DNA of 64,000 nucleotides from Vibrio sp. ES.051 (GTDB lineage: Bacteria; Pseudomonadota; Gammaproteobacteria; Enterobacterales; Vibrionaceae). The position numbers were made by a program, and so were the translations under genes. Of the stretch, positions 47,209-57,608 are shown piece by piece (the stretch's first letter is position 1; each line of letters opens with the position of its first letter). The notes below the pieces were generated by a model. That model had not been told where the DNA came from. It did not search any database and worked only from the letters and a program-made list of their open reading frames with translations. The stretch covers positions 186,001-250,000 of the forward strand of contig NZ_PDJL01000004.1 of assembly GCF_002563795.1 (NCBI RefSeq). The letters run 5' to 3'.

Positions 47209-48071
47209 TACTCCTTGGGGATCTTTTCTAACGAGGTATGGCGAATTTGCACTTGGTGTCCTTTATTGGCGAAGTACTCACCGATTTGCTGGGTTAGGTA
47301 TACCGAGCGATGCTTCCCGCCAGTACAGCCTATTGCAACGGTAAGATAACTGCGATTGTTCTTCTCGAGCAGTGGAAGCCAATTTTCAATAAAATTCTCT
47401 ATTTGATACTTAAGTTCTAATACTGACTGGTGCTGCTCTAAGAAGGCACCTATTGGGGCATCTAAGCCAGTAAGCGGACGCAAAGCAGGTTCCCAGTGTG
47501 GATTCGGTAAGAATCGCACATCAAACACGTAGTCGGCATCGGAAGGAAGCCCATACTTAAAGCCGAAAGACTCAAAGACCATCACGAGTCCTTTGCGATC
47601 ACGTCCCTCAACGCGCATACGTATGGTTTCACTTAGCTCATGCAAAGATTGCCCACTACTATTAAGTACTAGGTCAGCATGAGCTTTAAGCGGCGTTAAA
47701 ATTTCCTTTTCAAGCTCAATGGCTTGGTCAAGAGAAAGGGATTGACCGCCTAACGATAAGGGGTGGATTCGGCGTGTTTCGCTATAACGTTTGAGTAGTG
47801 TTTCATTATTCGCATCTAAGAAAAGCACCGTCATATCCAGCTCTGTTTTGAGCTTTTCCAGTGTTCCCGTGAGTTCTTTTAGCTTTTTCGGAATGTTACG
47901 GATATCAATGCTCACCGCAACATTTTGTTTGCTATCAGCAATAGAGTGAACAAAGGCATCAAGTAAGTTTACTGGTAAGTTGTCGACACAGTAGTAACCT
48001 AAATCTTCCAGTACCCGCAATGCAATACTCTTTCCGGCACCGGAGTGCCCGCTAACAACGATTAAGCGCAT
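47208..48071 (-). CDS. rapZ: RNase adapter protein RapZ
   Basis: A 287-residue protein that in E. coli binds GlmY/GlmZ small RNAs and presents GlmZ to RNase E, tuning glucosamine-6-phosphate synthesis to need. N-terminal P-loop GHSGAGKS (8-15) and Walker B-like VLFLDA. The C-terminal domain carries [16 protein letters not shown] and HTSLEK. It lies 14 bases downstream of ptsN. GlmY/GlmZ genes are not in this window. Confidence 0.96.
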   Translation of the reverse strand: MRLIVVSGHSGAGKSIALRVLEDLGYYCVDNLPVNLLDAFVHSIADSKQNVAVSIDIRNIPKKLKELTGTLEKLKTELDMTVLFLDANNETLLKRYSETRRIHPLSLGGQSLSLDQAIELEKEILTPLKAHADLVLNSSGQSLHELSETIRMRVEGRDRKGLVMVFESFGFKYGLPSDADYVFDVRFLPNPHWEPALRPLTGLDAPIGAFLEQHQSVLELKYQIENFIENWLPLLEKNNRSYLTVAIGCTGGKHRSVYLTQQIGEYFANKGHQVQIRHTSLEKIPKE

Positions 48072-48085
48072 AGTGATAGTCCTGC

Positions 48086-48532
48086 TTATTGGTGAGTCAT
48101 GATGTCGTAGAGTTCTTCATCACTCTGAGCATTGCGCAGTAGCTTCAATACTTGCTTATCGCTCAGACGTTCTGCCATAGAGGATAGAGTCTTGAGGTGT
48201 TCTTTGCACTGTTCTTCTGGTACTAAGAGCGCAAAAAGCAGGTCGACAGGTCGATTATCAATCGCATCAAATTCAATCGCTTCATCACATTGCAGCAGGA
48301 CAGCAATCGCCTTATCGCTCGATTGCATTCTAGCGTGCGGGATAGCAATACCGTTCCCAATACCAGTGCTGCCCATCTTCTCTCGGTTGAGCATGGACTC
48401 GAATAGTTTGGTAGAATCTTGGCCCGTCTGATCAGCCACGATGCGGCTGATCATTTCAAGGGCGCGTTTTTTACTCGTACATTGGACGGCACTTTTGGTG
48501 CAGTCCAATGACAGTATTTCGCTCAATTGCAT
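48086..48532 (-). CDS. ptsN: Nitrogen-PTS EIIA protein PtsN
   Basis: A 148-residue EIIANtr. The phosphorylated His66 lies in [13 protein letters not shown]. In E. coli the protein regulates potassium transport and phosphate/stress sensing according to its phosphorylation state. It starts 2 bases after the hpf stop, so the two are probably translationally coupled. Confidence 0.95.
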   Translation of the reverse strand: MQLSEILSLDCTKSAVQCTSKKRALEMISRIVADQTGQDSTKLFESMLNREKMGSTGIGNGIAIPHARMQSSDKAIAVLLQCDEAIEFDAIDNRPVDLLFALLVPEEQCKEHLKTLSSMAERLSDKQVLKLLRNAQSDEELYDIMTHQ

Positions 48533-48534
48533 GA

Positions 48535-48822
48535 TTAATGACTGTTCATTTTTTCTTTGTGCTTATTAAGTTGACGAACCAATTTATCTACCAGCGAATC
48601 AATCGCCGCATACATATTTTCGTCATCGGCTGACGCATGGATTTCGCCTTGATTGATGTGGAGCGTCGCTTCCGCGATTTGGGTGGTTTTTTCAACTTTT
48701 AGTACAACATGTACTTGATTGATATGCTCGAAGAACCTTTCGAGCTTCTGAAACTTAGATTGAACATAGTCTTGCATTGAATCGGTAAGATCGACGTGAT
48801 GGCCTTGAATATTGATTTGCAT
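48535..48822 (-). CDS. hpf: Ribosome hibernation promoting factor (short form)
   Basis: A 95-residue short HPF/YfiA-type factor that binds the 30S decoding region and promotes 100S dimers in stationary phase. The N terminus (MQINIQGHHVDLTDSMQDYV) and the VEKTTQIAEATLHI core are typical; there is no C-terminal dimerisation domain. It lies 24 bases downstream of rpoN. Confidence 0.95.
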   Translation of the reverse strand: MQINIQGHHVDLTDSMQDYVQSKFQKLERFFEHINQVHVVLKVEKTTQIAEATLHINQGEIHASADDENMYAAIDSLVDKLVRQLNKHKEKMNSH

Positions 48823-48846
48823 AGACTTTCCTTTTCAGTTGGTGCC

Positions 48847-50316
48847 TTATAACAGGCGTTTACGCTGACTTGAAGGGGCAATACCCAAGGATTCGCGATA
48901 TTTTGCTATCGTACGTCTTGCTACCTGAATCCCTTGGTCAGCCAGAAGAGCAGCAATCTTGCTGTCACTCAATGGTTTTGCTGTGTTCTCTGTCGCGACC
49001 AGTTTCTTAATGAGTGCGCGAATTGCTGTTGACGAACATTCTCCGCCGTTGTCAGTACTCACATGGCTAGAGAAGAAGTACTTCAATTCAAAAATACCAC
49101 GAGGTGTGTGCATAAATTTTTGTGTTGTTACACGAGAAATCGTCGATTCATGCATATCCACCGCCAAGGCGACATCGTTTAGTACCATAGGCTTCATGGC
49201 TTCTTCACCATACTCGAAGAAATCTTGTTGATGTTCAACAATGCACCTTGCAACTTTGAGTAGTGTCTCGTTTCGACTCTCTAAGCTCTTAATTAGCCAT
49301 TTTGCCTCTTGCAAATTGCTACGAATATACTGGCTGTCGGCACTGTTGCCTTTACCTAACTGAGCATATTGTTGGTTTACTTTTAGTTTTGGGATGCTAT
49401 CAGGATTGATGGAAACGATCCATTTTCCCTGATCTTTGAATACCGAAACGTCTGGGACGACATATTCAGTATCATCTGGAGTAATACGGCTGCCCGGACG
49501 TGGATCCAGTTGCTGGATCAGTTTGAGGACCTCACGTAAATCGCCTTCTTTTAGCTTGGTCTCTTTAATCACCAACTTGTAGTCACGATTGCCGAGGTGA
49601 TCGATGTGATCAGCAAGAATCATTTTAGCTTCCGAAAGCCAAGGCGTATCCTCAGGGAACGTGGCAAGTTGTAGCAGTAAACATTCTTGTAAGTTGCGTG
49701 AGGCAACGCCAAGCGGGTCGAATTGCTGAATTCGTTTACGAACCGCTTCTACTTCGTCTAGTTCGATGTCTTCGCTGTCGAAGCTCTCGTGGATATCTTC
49801 AGGGGTAAGCGTTAAGTAACCGTAGTCGTCGATGGCATCAATAATAGCAAGAGCGATAGTACGGTCAGTTTCACTGAACGGCGTTAAGCCTAACTGCCAC
49901 ATCAGGTAATCTTGTAGTGATTCTGTGGTTTCGCCTTGATAGACCGGCATGTCGTCATCCAGCGCTATACCAGTACTGCCACTGTTGGCGCTATATACGT
50001 CATCCCAGGTGGTGTCGATTTCAAGTTCTGAGCTTATTTCTGATTTTTCAATCACGTCCGAGCTATCAGGGACGTCGATTTCTGTTGGCTCGTTGGCACT
50101 GTTGTTATCAGACGCTTCGGCGGCTGATTTATCTTCACCGTTAGCTAGAGGCTCGTCTTGGCCTTCTTCAACTTCCAATAGTGGGTTTGAATCCAATGCT
50201 TCTTGGATTTCTTGTTGAAGATCGAGTGTCGACAGTTGCAGCAAGCGAATTGCTTGTTGCAGCTGTGGCGTCATGGCTAATTGTTGACCTAGCTTGAGTT
50301 GTAATGAAGGTTTCAT
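48847..50316 (-). CDS. rpoN: RNA polymerase sigma-54 factor RpoN
   Basis: A 489-residue sigma-54, which in Vibrio controls flagella, nitrogen use and quorum-sensing small RNAs. Region I is Gln/Leu-rich ([20 protein letters not shown]), region II is acidic (about 50-120), and region III has a core-binding part, the helix-turn-helix, and the RpoN box [10 protein letters not shown] near the C terminus. It follows lptB after 50 bases in the lptABC-rpoN-hpf-ptsN-rapZ-npr cluster. Confidence 0.98.
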   Translation of the reverse strand: MKPSLQLKLGQQLAMTPQLQQAIRLLQLSTLDLQQEIQEALDSNPLLEVEEGQDEPLANGEDKSAAEASDNNSANEPTEIDVPDSSDVIEKSEISSELEIDTTWDDVYSANSGSTGIALDDDMPVYQGETTESLQDYLMWQLGLTPFSETDRTIALAIIDAIDDYGYLTLTPEDIHESFDSEDIELDEVEAVRKRIQQFDPLGVASRNLQECLLLQLATFPEDTPWLSEAKMILADHIDHLGNRDYKLVIKETKLKEGDLREVLKLIQQLDPRPGSRITPDDTEYVVPDVSVFKDQGKWIVSINPDSIPKLKVNQQYAQLGKGNSADSQYIRSNLQEAKWLIKSLESRNETLLKVARCIVEHQQDFFEYGEEAMKPMVLNDVALAVDMHESTISRVTTQKFMHTPRGIFELKYFFSSHVSTDNGGECSSTAIRALIKKLVATENTAKPLSDSKIAALLADQGIQVARRTIAKYRESLGIAPSSQRKRLL

Positions 50317-50366
50317 TCAGTGTTACTTACCTTGTAATGCTCAGAATCTTACTGTTCCTAATATAA

Positions 50367-51092
50367 TCATAGACGGAATTGTTCACCGAGATAAACTTGT
50401 TTCACCTGTTCATTATTGAGAACGTCTTCTGGAGTTCCCGATGCAATGAGGTTCCCCTGACTCACGATATAGGCTTTTTCACATACGTCCAGTGTTTCAC
50501 GTACGTTATGGTCAGTGATTAACACGCCAAGGCCACGATCACGTAGGTGTTCTATGATCTTTTTGATGTCGTTGACCGAAATAGGGTCAACACCGGCGAA
50601 AGGTTCATCCAATAAAATGAATTGTGGGTTTGCTGCTAAGGCGCGAGCGATTTCAACCCTACGTCGTTCACCACCCGATAGTGCCATACCAGCACTGGTT
50701 CTGATGTGCTGGATGTGGAATTCTTCCAACAAATCTTCCAGTTTGTCTTGGCGTTCTTCGCGCGTGATTTCTTGACGAGTTTCGAGAACCGCCATGATGT
50801 TATCTTCCACAGAGAGCTTACGGAAAATCGATGCTTCTTGTGGAAGGTAGCCAATTCCGAGACGTGAGCGACTGTGCATTGGCAGAATACTGATGTCTTT
50901 ATCATCAATGGTGATGGTGCCTTCATCTCGCGGCACTAACCCTACAATCATATAAAACGAGGTGGTTTTACCTGCACCGTTTGGACCCAATAGCCCCACA
51001 ATTTGGCCAGACTCAACTTCTAAGCTCACATCCGTGACGACCTTGCGTTTTTTGTAGCTTTTCGCCAAGTTTTTTGCACTCAGTACCGCCAT
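50367..51092 (-). CDS. lptB: LPS export ABC ATPase LptB
   Basis: A 241-residue ATPase powering LPS extraction from the inner membrane with LptFG. Walker A is [13 protein letters not shown], the ABC signature [15 protein letters not shown], and Walker [14 protein letters not shown], with the switch His in LITDHNVRE. It starts 1 base after the lptA stop. Confidence 0.98.
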   Translation of the reverse strand: MAVLSAKNLAKSYKKRKVVTDVSLEVESGQIVGLLGPNGAGKTTSFYMIVGLVPRDEGTITIDDKDISILPMHSRSRLGIGYLPQEASIFRKLSVEDNIMAVLETRQEITREERQDKLEDLLEEFHIQHIRTSAGMALSGGERRRVEIARALAANPQFILLDEPFAGVDPISVNDIKKIIEHLRDRGLGVLITDHNVRETLDVCEKAYIVSQGNLIASGTPEDVLNNEQVKQVYLGEQFRL

Positions 51093-51093
51093 G

Positions 51094-51606
51094 TTATTTC
51101 TCTATCTGATTGGGTTGCAAAATGGTTGTCACGCGTTCTTCTTTAGAGCTATCTGCGACTAGCTTTTGTTTACCAATTTGGTAACGAATCGAAGAGCCTT
51201 TGATGGTGTTGTTGTCTTGTGCCAGTTGCGCTTGACCTTTCATGGTCAGTTCGTCTTTAGCAAGGCGGTAATCCAGTTCCACAGCCTGACCACTTAATGT
51301 TTTACCGTCGTCCATCAGTTGTGAGAACTTGGCGGGTTGACCAAAGGCTTGAATCTGTTTAATTGCTTCGGTTTTAGGATCGCGGGTAACCACGATCCTG
51401 TCTGCATCGATATTGATGCTACCTTGCTTAAGGGAGACATCGCCTTTAAAAATAACCTGATTACTCTTCATGTCCACCTGCTGGGTGTCAGAGTTGATGT
51501 AAACCGGCTGTTGAGTATCCGACTTAAGGGCCAGCGCTTGAGGCGCTGCCAGTACCAGTGCCAGTAGGCTAAGGTGTAACGGTTTCATATCGACCTTGAA
51601 CTTCAT
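51094..51606 (-). CDS. lptA: LPS export periplasmic bridge protein LptA
   Basis: A 170-residue periplasmic beta-jellyroll protein bridging LptC to LptD. Signal peptide about 1-26 (cleavage near ALA); the OstA core contains [17 protein letters not shown] and [14 protein letters not shown]. The start MKFK matches E. coli LptA; an internal Met seven codons in is possible. It overlaps lptC by 38 bases. Confidence 0.95.
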   Translation of the reverse strand: MKFKVDMKPLHLSLLALVLAAPQALALKSDTQQPVYINSDTQQVDMKSNQVIFKGDVSLKQGSINIDADRIVVTRDPKTEAIKQIQAFGQPAKFSQLMDDGKTLSGQAVELDYRLAKDELTMKGQAQLAQDNNTIKGSSIRYQIGKQKLVADSSKEERVTTILQPNQIEK

Positions 51607-52132
51607 TTGTCAGAGTCGCAGTATGCTGTTTCAAGTTTCCTTGCATTGCGCCTCCAGTAGTTTCAAATTGTGGCCCAACCAACATGACCTGTTGATTGGC
51701 TTTAAAATCACGATTGGTTAGATTAATGATCAGCTTGTCTGTCGTCATAGTATCAAAGCTCGCACCAGGCAACAGGTTTTGCATTAAGACCTGGTCATAT
51801 AACGTTAAAATCTGGTCTTCATCTAACACAGCGCTTGCGGCTGTCACCTTCCACTCAATAACGCTACCTTCACGGTAAATCATTAAGGTCGGGTTGTTAA
51901 AAATTGTGTCTCCACTCTTAGCATAATGATCTAAGTTAGTGGAACGGATGATGTAGCTACGAACACCATCTTCACCGTAGGTGATGTTTTCCAGTCCAGT
52001 GCCACTGAACATGGGCAGCTCAGAATCTGGGGCTACTTGAATTGTATCGTTGCTTTTTGGTGTGAGCAGATAATAACCACACCATGCAACGACAAAGGTC
52101 AAGAGCAAATATATAAGGCGAGTAAAACTCAT
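51569..52132 (-). CDS. lptC: LPS export protein LptC
   Basis: A 187-residue bitopic inner-membrane protein that receives LPS from LptBFG and passes it to LptA. N-terminal anchor about 5-22 (RLIYLLLTFVVAWCGYYL), then a periplasmic jellyroll domain. The ribosome site before the ATG at 52132 is weak (TAGG, 12 bases away). In many gammaproteobacteria kdsC would lie directly upstream; here an 84-base gap separates it from kdsD. Confidence 0.93.
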   Translation of the reverse strand: MSFTRLIYLLLTFVVAWCGYYLLTPKSNDTIQVAPDSELPMFSGTGLENITYGEDGVRSYIIRSTNLDHYAKSGDTIFNNPTLMIYREGSVIEWKVTAASAVLDEDQILTLYDQVLMQNLLPGASFDTMTTDKLIINLTNRDFKANQQVMLVGPQFETTGGAMQGNLKQHTATLTNEVQGRYETVTP

Positions 52133-52150
52133 ATAATGAAGGCCTATTGT

Positions 52151-52210
52151 TTAGCTCAGTACTTCCCTGACTATTGCCTTTATTTGTGTAATAAATTTTA
52201 AATCATTATG
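52151..52210 (-). pseudogene. Possible C-terminal remnant of kdsC
   Basis: Between kdsD and lptC the minus strand reads KFITQIKAIVREVLS followed by a stop (ending at 52151). This resembles the KdsC C-terminal region, where E. coli has YVTRI...GAVREVCDLL, with a few residues missing between the two blocks. The match is short and could be chance. No catalytic HAD motif (DVDG) is present anywhere in the 84-base gap, so no functional KDO-8-phosphate phosphatase gene exists here. Confidence 0.3.
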
Positions 52211-52216
52211 CTGATA

Positions 52217-53188
52217 TTACATCACGCCAGCTTTTAGTAAATCGTGCATATTCAGTGCACCGACAATTTTATCGTTCTTACATAAAATTAGCGCGTTGAT
52301 GTTTTTGTTTTGCATTAAGTTTAAACCTTCAACCGCGAGCATGTCTGGGTTGGCGGTGGTTGGGTTTTTTGTCATGACTTCACCAATCGCGGTGGTATGG
52401 ATATCGATGCGTTTATCCAATGTTCGACGTAAATCGCCATCAGTGAATATACCAAGCATAACACCGTGTTCATCGACAATAGCCGTCATACCCAAGCCTT
52501 TTTCTGAAATTTCTAGCAGAGCATCGCGGATCAGTGCGTCTGGAGAGACTTTAGGCAGTGCGCTACCAAAGTGCATAATATCAGACAGCTTAAGTAGCAA
52601 TTTTCTCCCCAGTGCACCTCCCGGATGGGAAAGTGCAAAGTCTTCTGCTGAGAAACCACGAGCTTGAAGTAACGCGACGGCCAGTGCGTCTCCCATCACC
52701 AACGTTGCGGTGGTGCTGCTGGTTGGAGCCAAGCCTAACGGGCAGGCCTCTTGAGGGACGGTAATTTGCAAATGAAAATCCGATAGTTTCGCCATATTGG
52801 ACTCTGGTTTACCGGTCATGCTGATTATTTTGATGTTGAGACGTTTCAACACGGGGAATAGAGACAAAATCTCATTCGATTCACCTGAGTTAGAAATCGC
52901 CAGCACGATGTCACCAGCGCTGATCATGCCCAAGTCGCCATGTGCTGCTTCACCGGGGTGAACGAAAAACGCAGAGGTCCCGGTACTCGCAAGGGTTGCA
53001 GCAATCTTATTGCCAATATGGCCTGATTTGCCCATACCCATGACGACAACTTTGCCGTGGTTGGAAAGGATCTGTGCGCAAGCTTTCTCAAATTGTTCAT
53101 CAAAGTAAGTGTCCAGCTTTTGCAGAGCGGCGACTTCGATATCAAGAACTTGTTTCGCAGCAGCGCGAAAATCAAATTGAGTGGACAT
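52217..53188 (-). CDS. kdsD: Arabinose-5-phosphate isomerase KdsD
   Basis: A 323-residue enzyme converting ribulose-5-phosphate to arabinose-5-phosphate, the first step to KDO. An SIS domain (about 35-175; VVVMGMGKSGHIGNKIA, AISNSGESNEIL, PTSSTTATLVMGDALA) is followed by two CBS domains (about 205-323). It lies between yrbG and the LPS export genes, 28 bases after yrbG. Confidence 0.96.
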   Translation of the reverse strand: MSTQFDFRAAAKQVLDIEVAALQKLDTYFDEQFEKACAQILSNHGKVVVMGMGKSGHIGNKIAATLASTGTSAFFVHPGEAAHGDLGMISAGDIVLAISNSGESNEILSLFPVLKRLNIKIISMTGKPESNMAKLSDFHLQITVPQEACPLGLAPTSSTTATLVMGDALAVALLQARGFSAEDFALSHPGGALGRKLLLKLSDIMHFGSALPKVSPDALIRDALLEISEKGLGMTAIVDEHGVMLGIFTDGDLRRTLDKRIDIHTTAIGEVMTKNPTTANPDMLAVEGLNLMQNKNINALILCKNDKIVGALNMHDLLKAGVM

Positions 53189-53217
53189 ATCAGTTCTCTA
53201 CTAATTTATTGTGATTA

Positions 53218-54183
53218 TTAAGCGGCCATGTTGGCGAATAAGTACACTTGGTAACCCAAGAAGCACACAAACAAGATGGCCCCTTCAATACGGTTAATGC
53301 AACGTGATTTACCTAAACACATTGCCACAAGCAATAATGAAACACCTAACATGACCCAGAAGTCACGCCCCATCGCGTACTCACTTAGTACTGAAGGATT
53401 GATGACGCCAGGAATGCCCATTACTGCCAGAATATTGAAAACGTTCGAGCCGATAATGTTACCTACCGCCATATCGTCTTCGCCTTTTAGGACGCCAGCG
53501 AGGGAGGCGGCCAGTTCTGGGAGGCTGGTACCGATAGCAATAATGGTCAACCCGATCACGAGATCGCTCATGCCAAAGAATTTAGCAATGATGACCGCGT
53601 TATCAACCAAAATGTTGGCTGCCAAAGGAAGCAGTATCAATCCAATAACCACCCACATGATGGCTTTTGGGTTACTCACGCCTTGAGGAATTTCAGACGC
53701 TTGATTATCTAGAAAGGCATCGCCAGCCTTTTGTTCTTTACGGCTGATCTGCAACATAGCAAATAAAAAGGCCCCAAAAAGAACAAACAATAAGACACCT
53801 TCATAAAAGCCGAGGTGACTATTCCAAAGTAGAGCGCCAGCAAGCAAAGTGACAGCTATCATCAAAGGTAATTCTCGGCGAATCACTGCCGAGTTGATCG
53901 ACAAAGGCTTTATCAGTGCAGTGATGCCTAAGATTAAGGCGATGTTCGCAATGTTAGAGCCGAGTACATTACCAACCGCGGTATCGGTTTTTCCGTCCCA
54001 AGCGGCGGTGGCAGACACCATCATTTCAGGCGCAGAAGAGCCCATGGCAAGGATTGTCATGCCGATAACAAGAGGTGAAATACCGACGTTGCGGGCTATC
54101 GCTGCAGAACCAAAAACAAGTTTATCTGCACTCCAAACGAGTAAAACAAGACCGACAATAAGCAACGCTACGGCTTCGAGCAT
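53218..54183 (-). CDS. yrbG: Calcium/sodium antiporter family protein YrbG
   Basis: A 321-residue inner-membrane protein of the CaCA cation exchanger family, with about 10 helices in two inverted repeats. Each repeat carries an alpha motif: GMTILAMGSSAPEMMVS and GLTIIAIGTSLPELAASL, plus VGNVLGSNIANI and VGNIIGSNVFNI. Ion specificity in this branch is inferred. It is the first gene of the leftward LPS operon, divergent from mlaF. Confidence 0.92.
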   Translation of the reverse strand: MLEAVALLIVGLVLLVWSADKLVFGSAAIARNVGISPLVIGMTILAMGSSAPEMMVSATAAWDGKTDTAVGNVLGSNIANIALILGITALIKPLSINSAVIRRELPLMIAVTLLAGALLWNSHLGFYEGVLLFVLFGAFLFAMLQISRKEQKAGDAFLDNQASEIPQGVSNPKAIMWVVIGLILLPLAANILVDNAVIIAKFFGMSDLVIGLTIIAIGTSLPELAASLAGVLKGEDDMAVGNIIGSNVFNILAVMGIPGVINPSVLSEYAMGRDFWVMLGVSLLLVAMCLGKSRCINRIEGAILFVCFLGYQVYLFANMAA

Positions 54184-54568
54184 GAGAATTCCTAAGTATT
54201 AAATAAGTGAAATGAATAACCGCTAATTTTGACCTTTTGCAGCCGAAAATGAAAGGTAAACAACAAATAAATTAAAGCTTAGTAACGAAAATGTAGGTAA
54301 ATATCGCTGATTTAAATCGACGATACCAGTCTAGAATTTAAACACTTTATGTTGATTGGATCATAATTAACGAAGAATTGCTTGAATCAGGTTCGCTTTA
54401 TTTAATTGAACGGTGCTTTAAATTCAGAGCCAATGTGCTTATGATTGCAGCCTGATAAGTGTATCGAAGTTACTTTATTCAACGTGAAGTTAATAAACAC
54501 ACTTGGTGTGAGTTGGCTTGGCGACTCTGTGAGTCCTAACGCTCCGACACGACAGTAAAAGAGATGAT
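54184..54568. promoter_or_regulatory. Divergent intergenic region yrbG/mlaF
   Basis: A 385-base AT-rich region holding the promoters of the yrbG-kdsD-lpt operon (minus) and the mla operon (plus). By eye I could not assign a clear sigma-70 or sigma-E promoter. The mlaF ribosome site (AAGAGATGAT) lies at its right end. Confidence 0.4.
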
Positions 54569-55372
54569 ATGTCGAACAACGATTTAGTCACCGTGAACAA
54601 CCTCACTTTTTCACGGGGAGAGCGCAAGATCTTTGATGGTATTGAACTGCATGTCCCTGAAGGCAAAGTGACGGCGATCATGGGACCATCGGGGATTGGT
54701 AAAACCACATTATTGAGGTTGATTGGTGGTCAGTTGTATCCTGACCAAGGCGAGATTTGGTTCGATGGCGATAATATCCCCTCACTCTCTCGTAAAAAAC
54801 TTTATCATGCACGTAAGAAAATGAGCATGTTGTTCCAATCTGGGGCGCTGTTCACGGATTTGAATGTGTTTGATAACGTCGCATTCCCTTTAAGGGAGCA
54901 TACCAACCTTCCGGAAGATGTGATTCGGAGCATGGTGCTATTAAAACTCGAAGCGGTGGGTTTGCGTGGTGCCGCTCAACTGATGCCTAGTGAGTTATCG
55001 GGGGGGATGGCGCGGCGCGCAGCCCTAGCGCGAGCGATTGCATTAGATCCGGATCTGATCATGTACGATGAACCATTTGCTGGGCAAGACCCTATAACCA
55101 TGGGGGTACTGGTCGAGCTCATCAGTAATTTGAATCAGGCGCTCGACTTAACTTCTATTGTGGTTTCTCATGATGTGACTGAAGTCATGAGCATTGCTGA
55201 CTGGGTTTACCTGATGGCGGATGGCAAAATCATCGCCTTTGGTACACCGCAAGAGCTTAACCAGAACCCAGATCCTCGCGTGCAACAGTTTTTACAAGGC
55301 GACGCAGATGGTCCTGTGCCATTTCGTTTTCCTGCCCAAAGTATCGAAGAGGATTTATTTGATGGTCGATAA
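54569..55372 (+). CDS. mlaF: Phospholipid ABC transporter ATPase MlaF
   Basis: A 267-residue ATPase of the MlaFEDB inner-membrane complex, which maintains outer-membrane lipid asymmetry. Walker A is [13 protein letters not shown], the signature is [15 protein letters not shown], and Walker B is [13 protein letters not shown]. The C-terminal extension ([10 protein letters not shown]) is typical of MlaF. It overlaps mlaE by 11 bases. Confidence 0.97.
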   Translation: MSNNDLVTVNNLTFSRGERKIFDGIELHVPEGKVTAIMGPSGIGKTTLLRLIGGQLYPDQGEIWFDGDNIPSLSRKKLYHARKKMSMLFQSGALFTDLNVFDNVAFPLREHTNLPEDVIRSMVLLKLEAVGLRGAAQLMPSELSGGMARRAALARAIALDPDLIMYDEPFAGQDPITMGVLVELISNLNQALDLTSIVVSHDVTEVMSIADWVYLMADGKIIAFGTPQELNQNPDPRVQQFLQGDADGPVPFRFPAQSIEEDLFDGR

Positions 55373-56153
55373 CGTGATTCAATTTGTCGCCTCAGTAGGA
55401 CGGCGCACATTGTCCATCAGTGAAGCTTTTGGTCGTGCAACGTTAATGTTGGTGGGCGCGCTATTCACTAAGCCTCAACCTGTCAAAAGCTTTCCGCTAC
55501 TCATTAAGCAGCTATATTCTGTTGGTGTGCAATCTTTGGCGATCATCGTCGTATCGGGCTTATTTATCGGTATGGTTTTGAGCTTGCAAGGTTACGTTGT
55601 ACTGGTGGACTATGGCGCTGAAGGGAGTCTTGGTCAAATGGTGGCGCTCTCTTTATTGCGTGAACTTGGGCCAGTCGTGACTGCGCTTCTTTTCGCAGGT
55701 CGAGCGGGATCCGCATTGACTGCTGAAATAGGATTGATGAAAGCGACAGAGCAGCTTTCCAGTCTTGAAATGATGGCGGTGGATCCTTTGAAAAGAGTGA
55801 TCGCACCACGCTTTTGGGCCGGAGTGATCTCGATGCCACTGCTTGCCATGATTTTCATGGCGGTCGGCATTTGGGGCGCTCAGCTGGTTGGTGTGGACTG
55901 GAAAGGCGTTGACCACGGTAGCTTTTGGTCAGCGATGCAGTCCTCTGTTGAGCTAGGGCAAGATATTGGTAACAGTATGATCAAATGCTTTGCGTTTGCG
56001 ATTACGGTTACTTGGGTCGCTCTATTTAACGGTTATGATGCTATTCCGACCTCGGAAGGTATTAGCCGAGCCACTACGCGCACAGTTGTGCATTCTTCTT
56101 TAGCAGTACTGGGATTAGACTTTGTACTGACCGCATTGATGTTTGGGAATTAA
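55362..56153 (+). CDS. mlaE: Phospholipid ABC transporter permease MlaE
   Basis: A 263-residue polytopic permease. Landmarks are [38 protein letters not shown] and the MlaE coupling segment [13 protein letters not shown]. The start MVDNVIQFV at 55362 overlaps the mlaF end; the frame extends further upstream but those codons lie inside mlaF and are not family-like. mlaD starts 2 bases later. Confidence 0.97.
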   Translation: MVDNVIQFVASVGRRTLSISEAFGRATLMLVGALFTKPQPVKSFPLLIKQLYSVGVQSLAIIVVSGLFIGMVLSLQGYVVLVDYGAEGSLGQMVALSLLRELGPVVTALLFAGRAGSALTAEIGLMKATEQLSSLEMMAVDPLKRVIAPRFWAGVISMPLLAMIFMAVGIWGAQLVGVDWKGVDHGSFWSAMQSSVELGQDIGNSMIKCFAFAITVTWVALFNGYDAIPTSEGISRATTRTVVHSSLAVLGLDFVLTALMFGN

Positions 56154-56155
56154 TC

Positions 56156-56644
56156 ATGCAACAAACACGTAAAACTGAATTATGGGTTGGCAGCTTTGTA
56201 TTAGCAGGAATTTGCGCGATTCTTGTGATGATTTTTCAAGTTGCTGACGTTAAAAGCCTTGGCTCTGGCGATACTTACACACTCAAAGCCGAGTTCGATA
56301 ATATAGGTAGTTTAAAAGTGCGTTCACCAGTGAAAGTGGGCGGAGTTGTCATTGGGCGAGTCAGTAATATCAGCCTTAACCCTGATAACTTGGTGCCGGT
56401 TGTTAGCCTGTCGATCAACAGCCGTTACAATCAGTTCCCAGAAACGTCTAGTGTACAAATTTTGACGTCGGGCTTGATTGGTGAACAATACATTGGTTTA
56501 GTGCCAGGTTTCGTCTTTGATGATGAAGTCATGCTGGTCGATGGCGATACCATTGAAGACACCAAATCTGCGTTAGTACTCGAAGATTTAATTGGTCAGG
56601 TGCTTTACAGCGTAGGTGGTTCAGACGAGTCAGGTAAGGAATAA
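56156..56644 (+). CDS. mlaD: Phospholipid-binding MCE protein MlaD
   Basis: A 162-residue inner-membrane-anchored MCE-domain protein forming the hexameric ring of the Mla complex. N-terminal helix about 9-27 and MCE domain about 40-118 (LKAEFDNIGSLKVRSPVKVG, GVVIGRVSNI). mlaC follows after 2 bases. Confidence 0.96.
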   Translation: MQQTRKTELWVGSFVLAGICAILVMIFQVADVKSLGSGDTYTLKAEFDNIGSLKVRSPVKVGGVVIGRVSNISLNPDNLVPVVSLSINSRYNQFPETSSVQILTSGLIGEQYIGLVPGFVFDDEVMLVDGDTIEDTKSALVLEDLIGQVLYSVGGSDESGKE

Positions 56645-56646
56645 CT

Positions 56647-57285
56647 ATGTTAGTAAGATTACTACTTTGTGTTTGTGCTGCTTTGACCACATTGGGTACA
56701 AGTGCAGTGGAAGTGGACCAAACTCAGCCGTATCAAATGATGAAGCAAGTGGCTGAGATGACGTTCGAACGATTGAAAACGGAACAGCCAAAAATCAAAC
56801 AAAACCCCGAACTACTCAAGGACATTGTTGAAGAAGAGTTAATGCCTTACGTCAACTACCGTTACGCCGGATTAAAACTGCTTGGTCCTAACTTAAAAGG
56901 GGCTAAGCGAGAAGATGTGTTAGAGTTTATTGATGCATTTCGGGTTTACTTGATCGCGTCATACGCACAAGTATTGACGCAATACAGCGATCAACAAATT
57001 ACCTTTGAGCCAGAGACTCAAATCAGCGACTCTAAGCGGATCACGAGCATCAAGGTTGAGATCATTGATGCGCCACGTCCAAATATCAAACTTGAGTTTA
57101 AACTGCGGAAAGATAACAAATCCGGTGATTGGGAAGCATTCGACATGATTGCGGAAGGCATTAGTCTGCTATCAAGTAAACAGTCAGAGTGGAATAGCAA
57201 AATTCGTCAAGACGGTATTTTAGCCGTAGCGAAAGATTTGAAAAAATTAGCGGCGGAGCCTATTCGCTTTGAGGCGAAAAATTAA
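56647..57285 (+). CDS. mlaC: Periplasmic phospholipid carrier MlaC
   Basis: A 212-residue soluble periplasmic carrier shuttling phospholipid between MlaA and MlaD. Signal peptide about 1-20 (LLLCVCAALTTLGTSAV); the Ttg2 domain contains VEEELMPYVNYRYAGLKLLG. The stop overlaps the mlaB start (TAATG). Confidence 0.95.
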   Translation: MLVRLLLCVCAALTTLGTSAVEVDQTQPYQMMKQVAEMTFERLKTEQPKIKQNPELLKDIVEEELMPYVNYRYAGLKLLGPNLKGAKREDVLEFIDAFRVYLIASYAQVLTQYSDQQITFEPETQISDSKRITSIKVEIIDAPRPNIKLEFKLRKDNKSGDWEAFDMIAEGISLLSSKQSEWNSKIRQDGILAVAKDLKKLAAEPIRFEAKN

Positions 57286-57605
57286 TGGATCAGTCTCCCG
57301 CTCAGTGGCATCTAAACCAAAATATTCTTAAGCTGACAGGGGCGCTAGATAGAGATACAGTGCCTTCACTGTGGGCGTATGCACAGCAATGGCAACCGTC
57401 TCAAACTGAGCTGGAATGCTCGCTTGAGCAGATAAAGCGCGTTGACTCTGCAGGAATGGTGATGTTAATCCACTTATTAGAGCATGCAAAAAAGCAAAAC
57501 TGTCATATAATGCTCAGTTTCGTGCCGACGCAACTGCGCACTTTGTTTCAACTTAGCAACGTTGAATCTTTAGTGGCCAAACACATACAGAATGATCAGG
57601 GGTAA
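57285..57605 (+). CDS. mlaB: STAS-domain protein MlaB
   Basis: A 106-residue cytoplasmic STAS protein that stabilises and activates MlaF. The conserved loop with the key Thr/Ser is in CSLEQIKRVDSAGMVMLIHL. It lies between mlaC (1-base overlap) and ibaG. Confidence 0.92.
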   Translation: MDQSPAQWHLNQNILKLTGALDRDTVPSLWAYAQQWQPSQTELECSLEQIKRVDSAGMVMLIHLLEHAKKQNCHIMLSFVPTQLRTLFQLSNVESLVAKHIQNDQG

Positions 57606-57608
57606 ATT

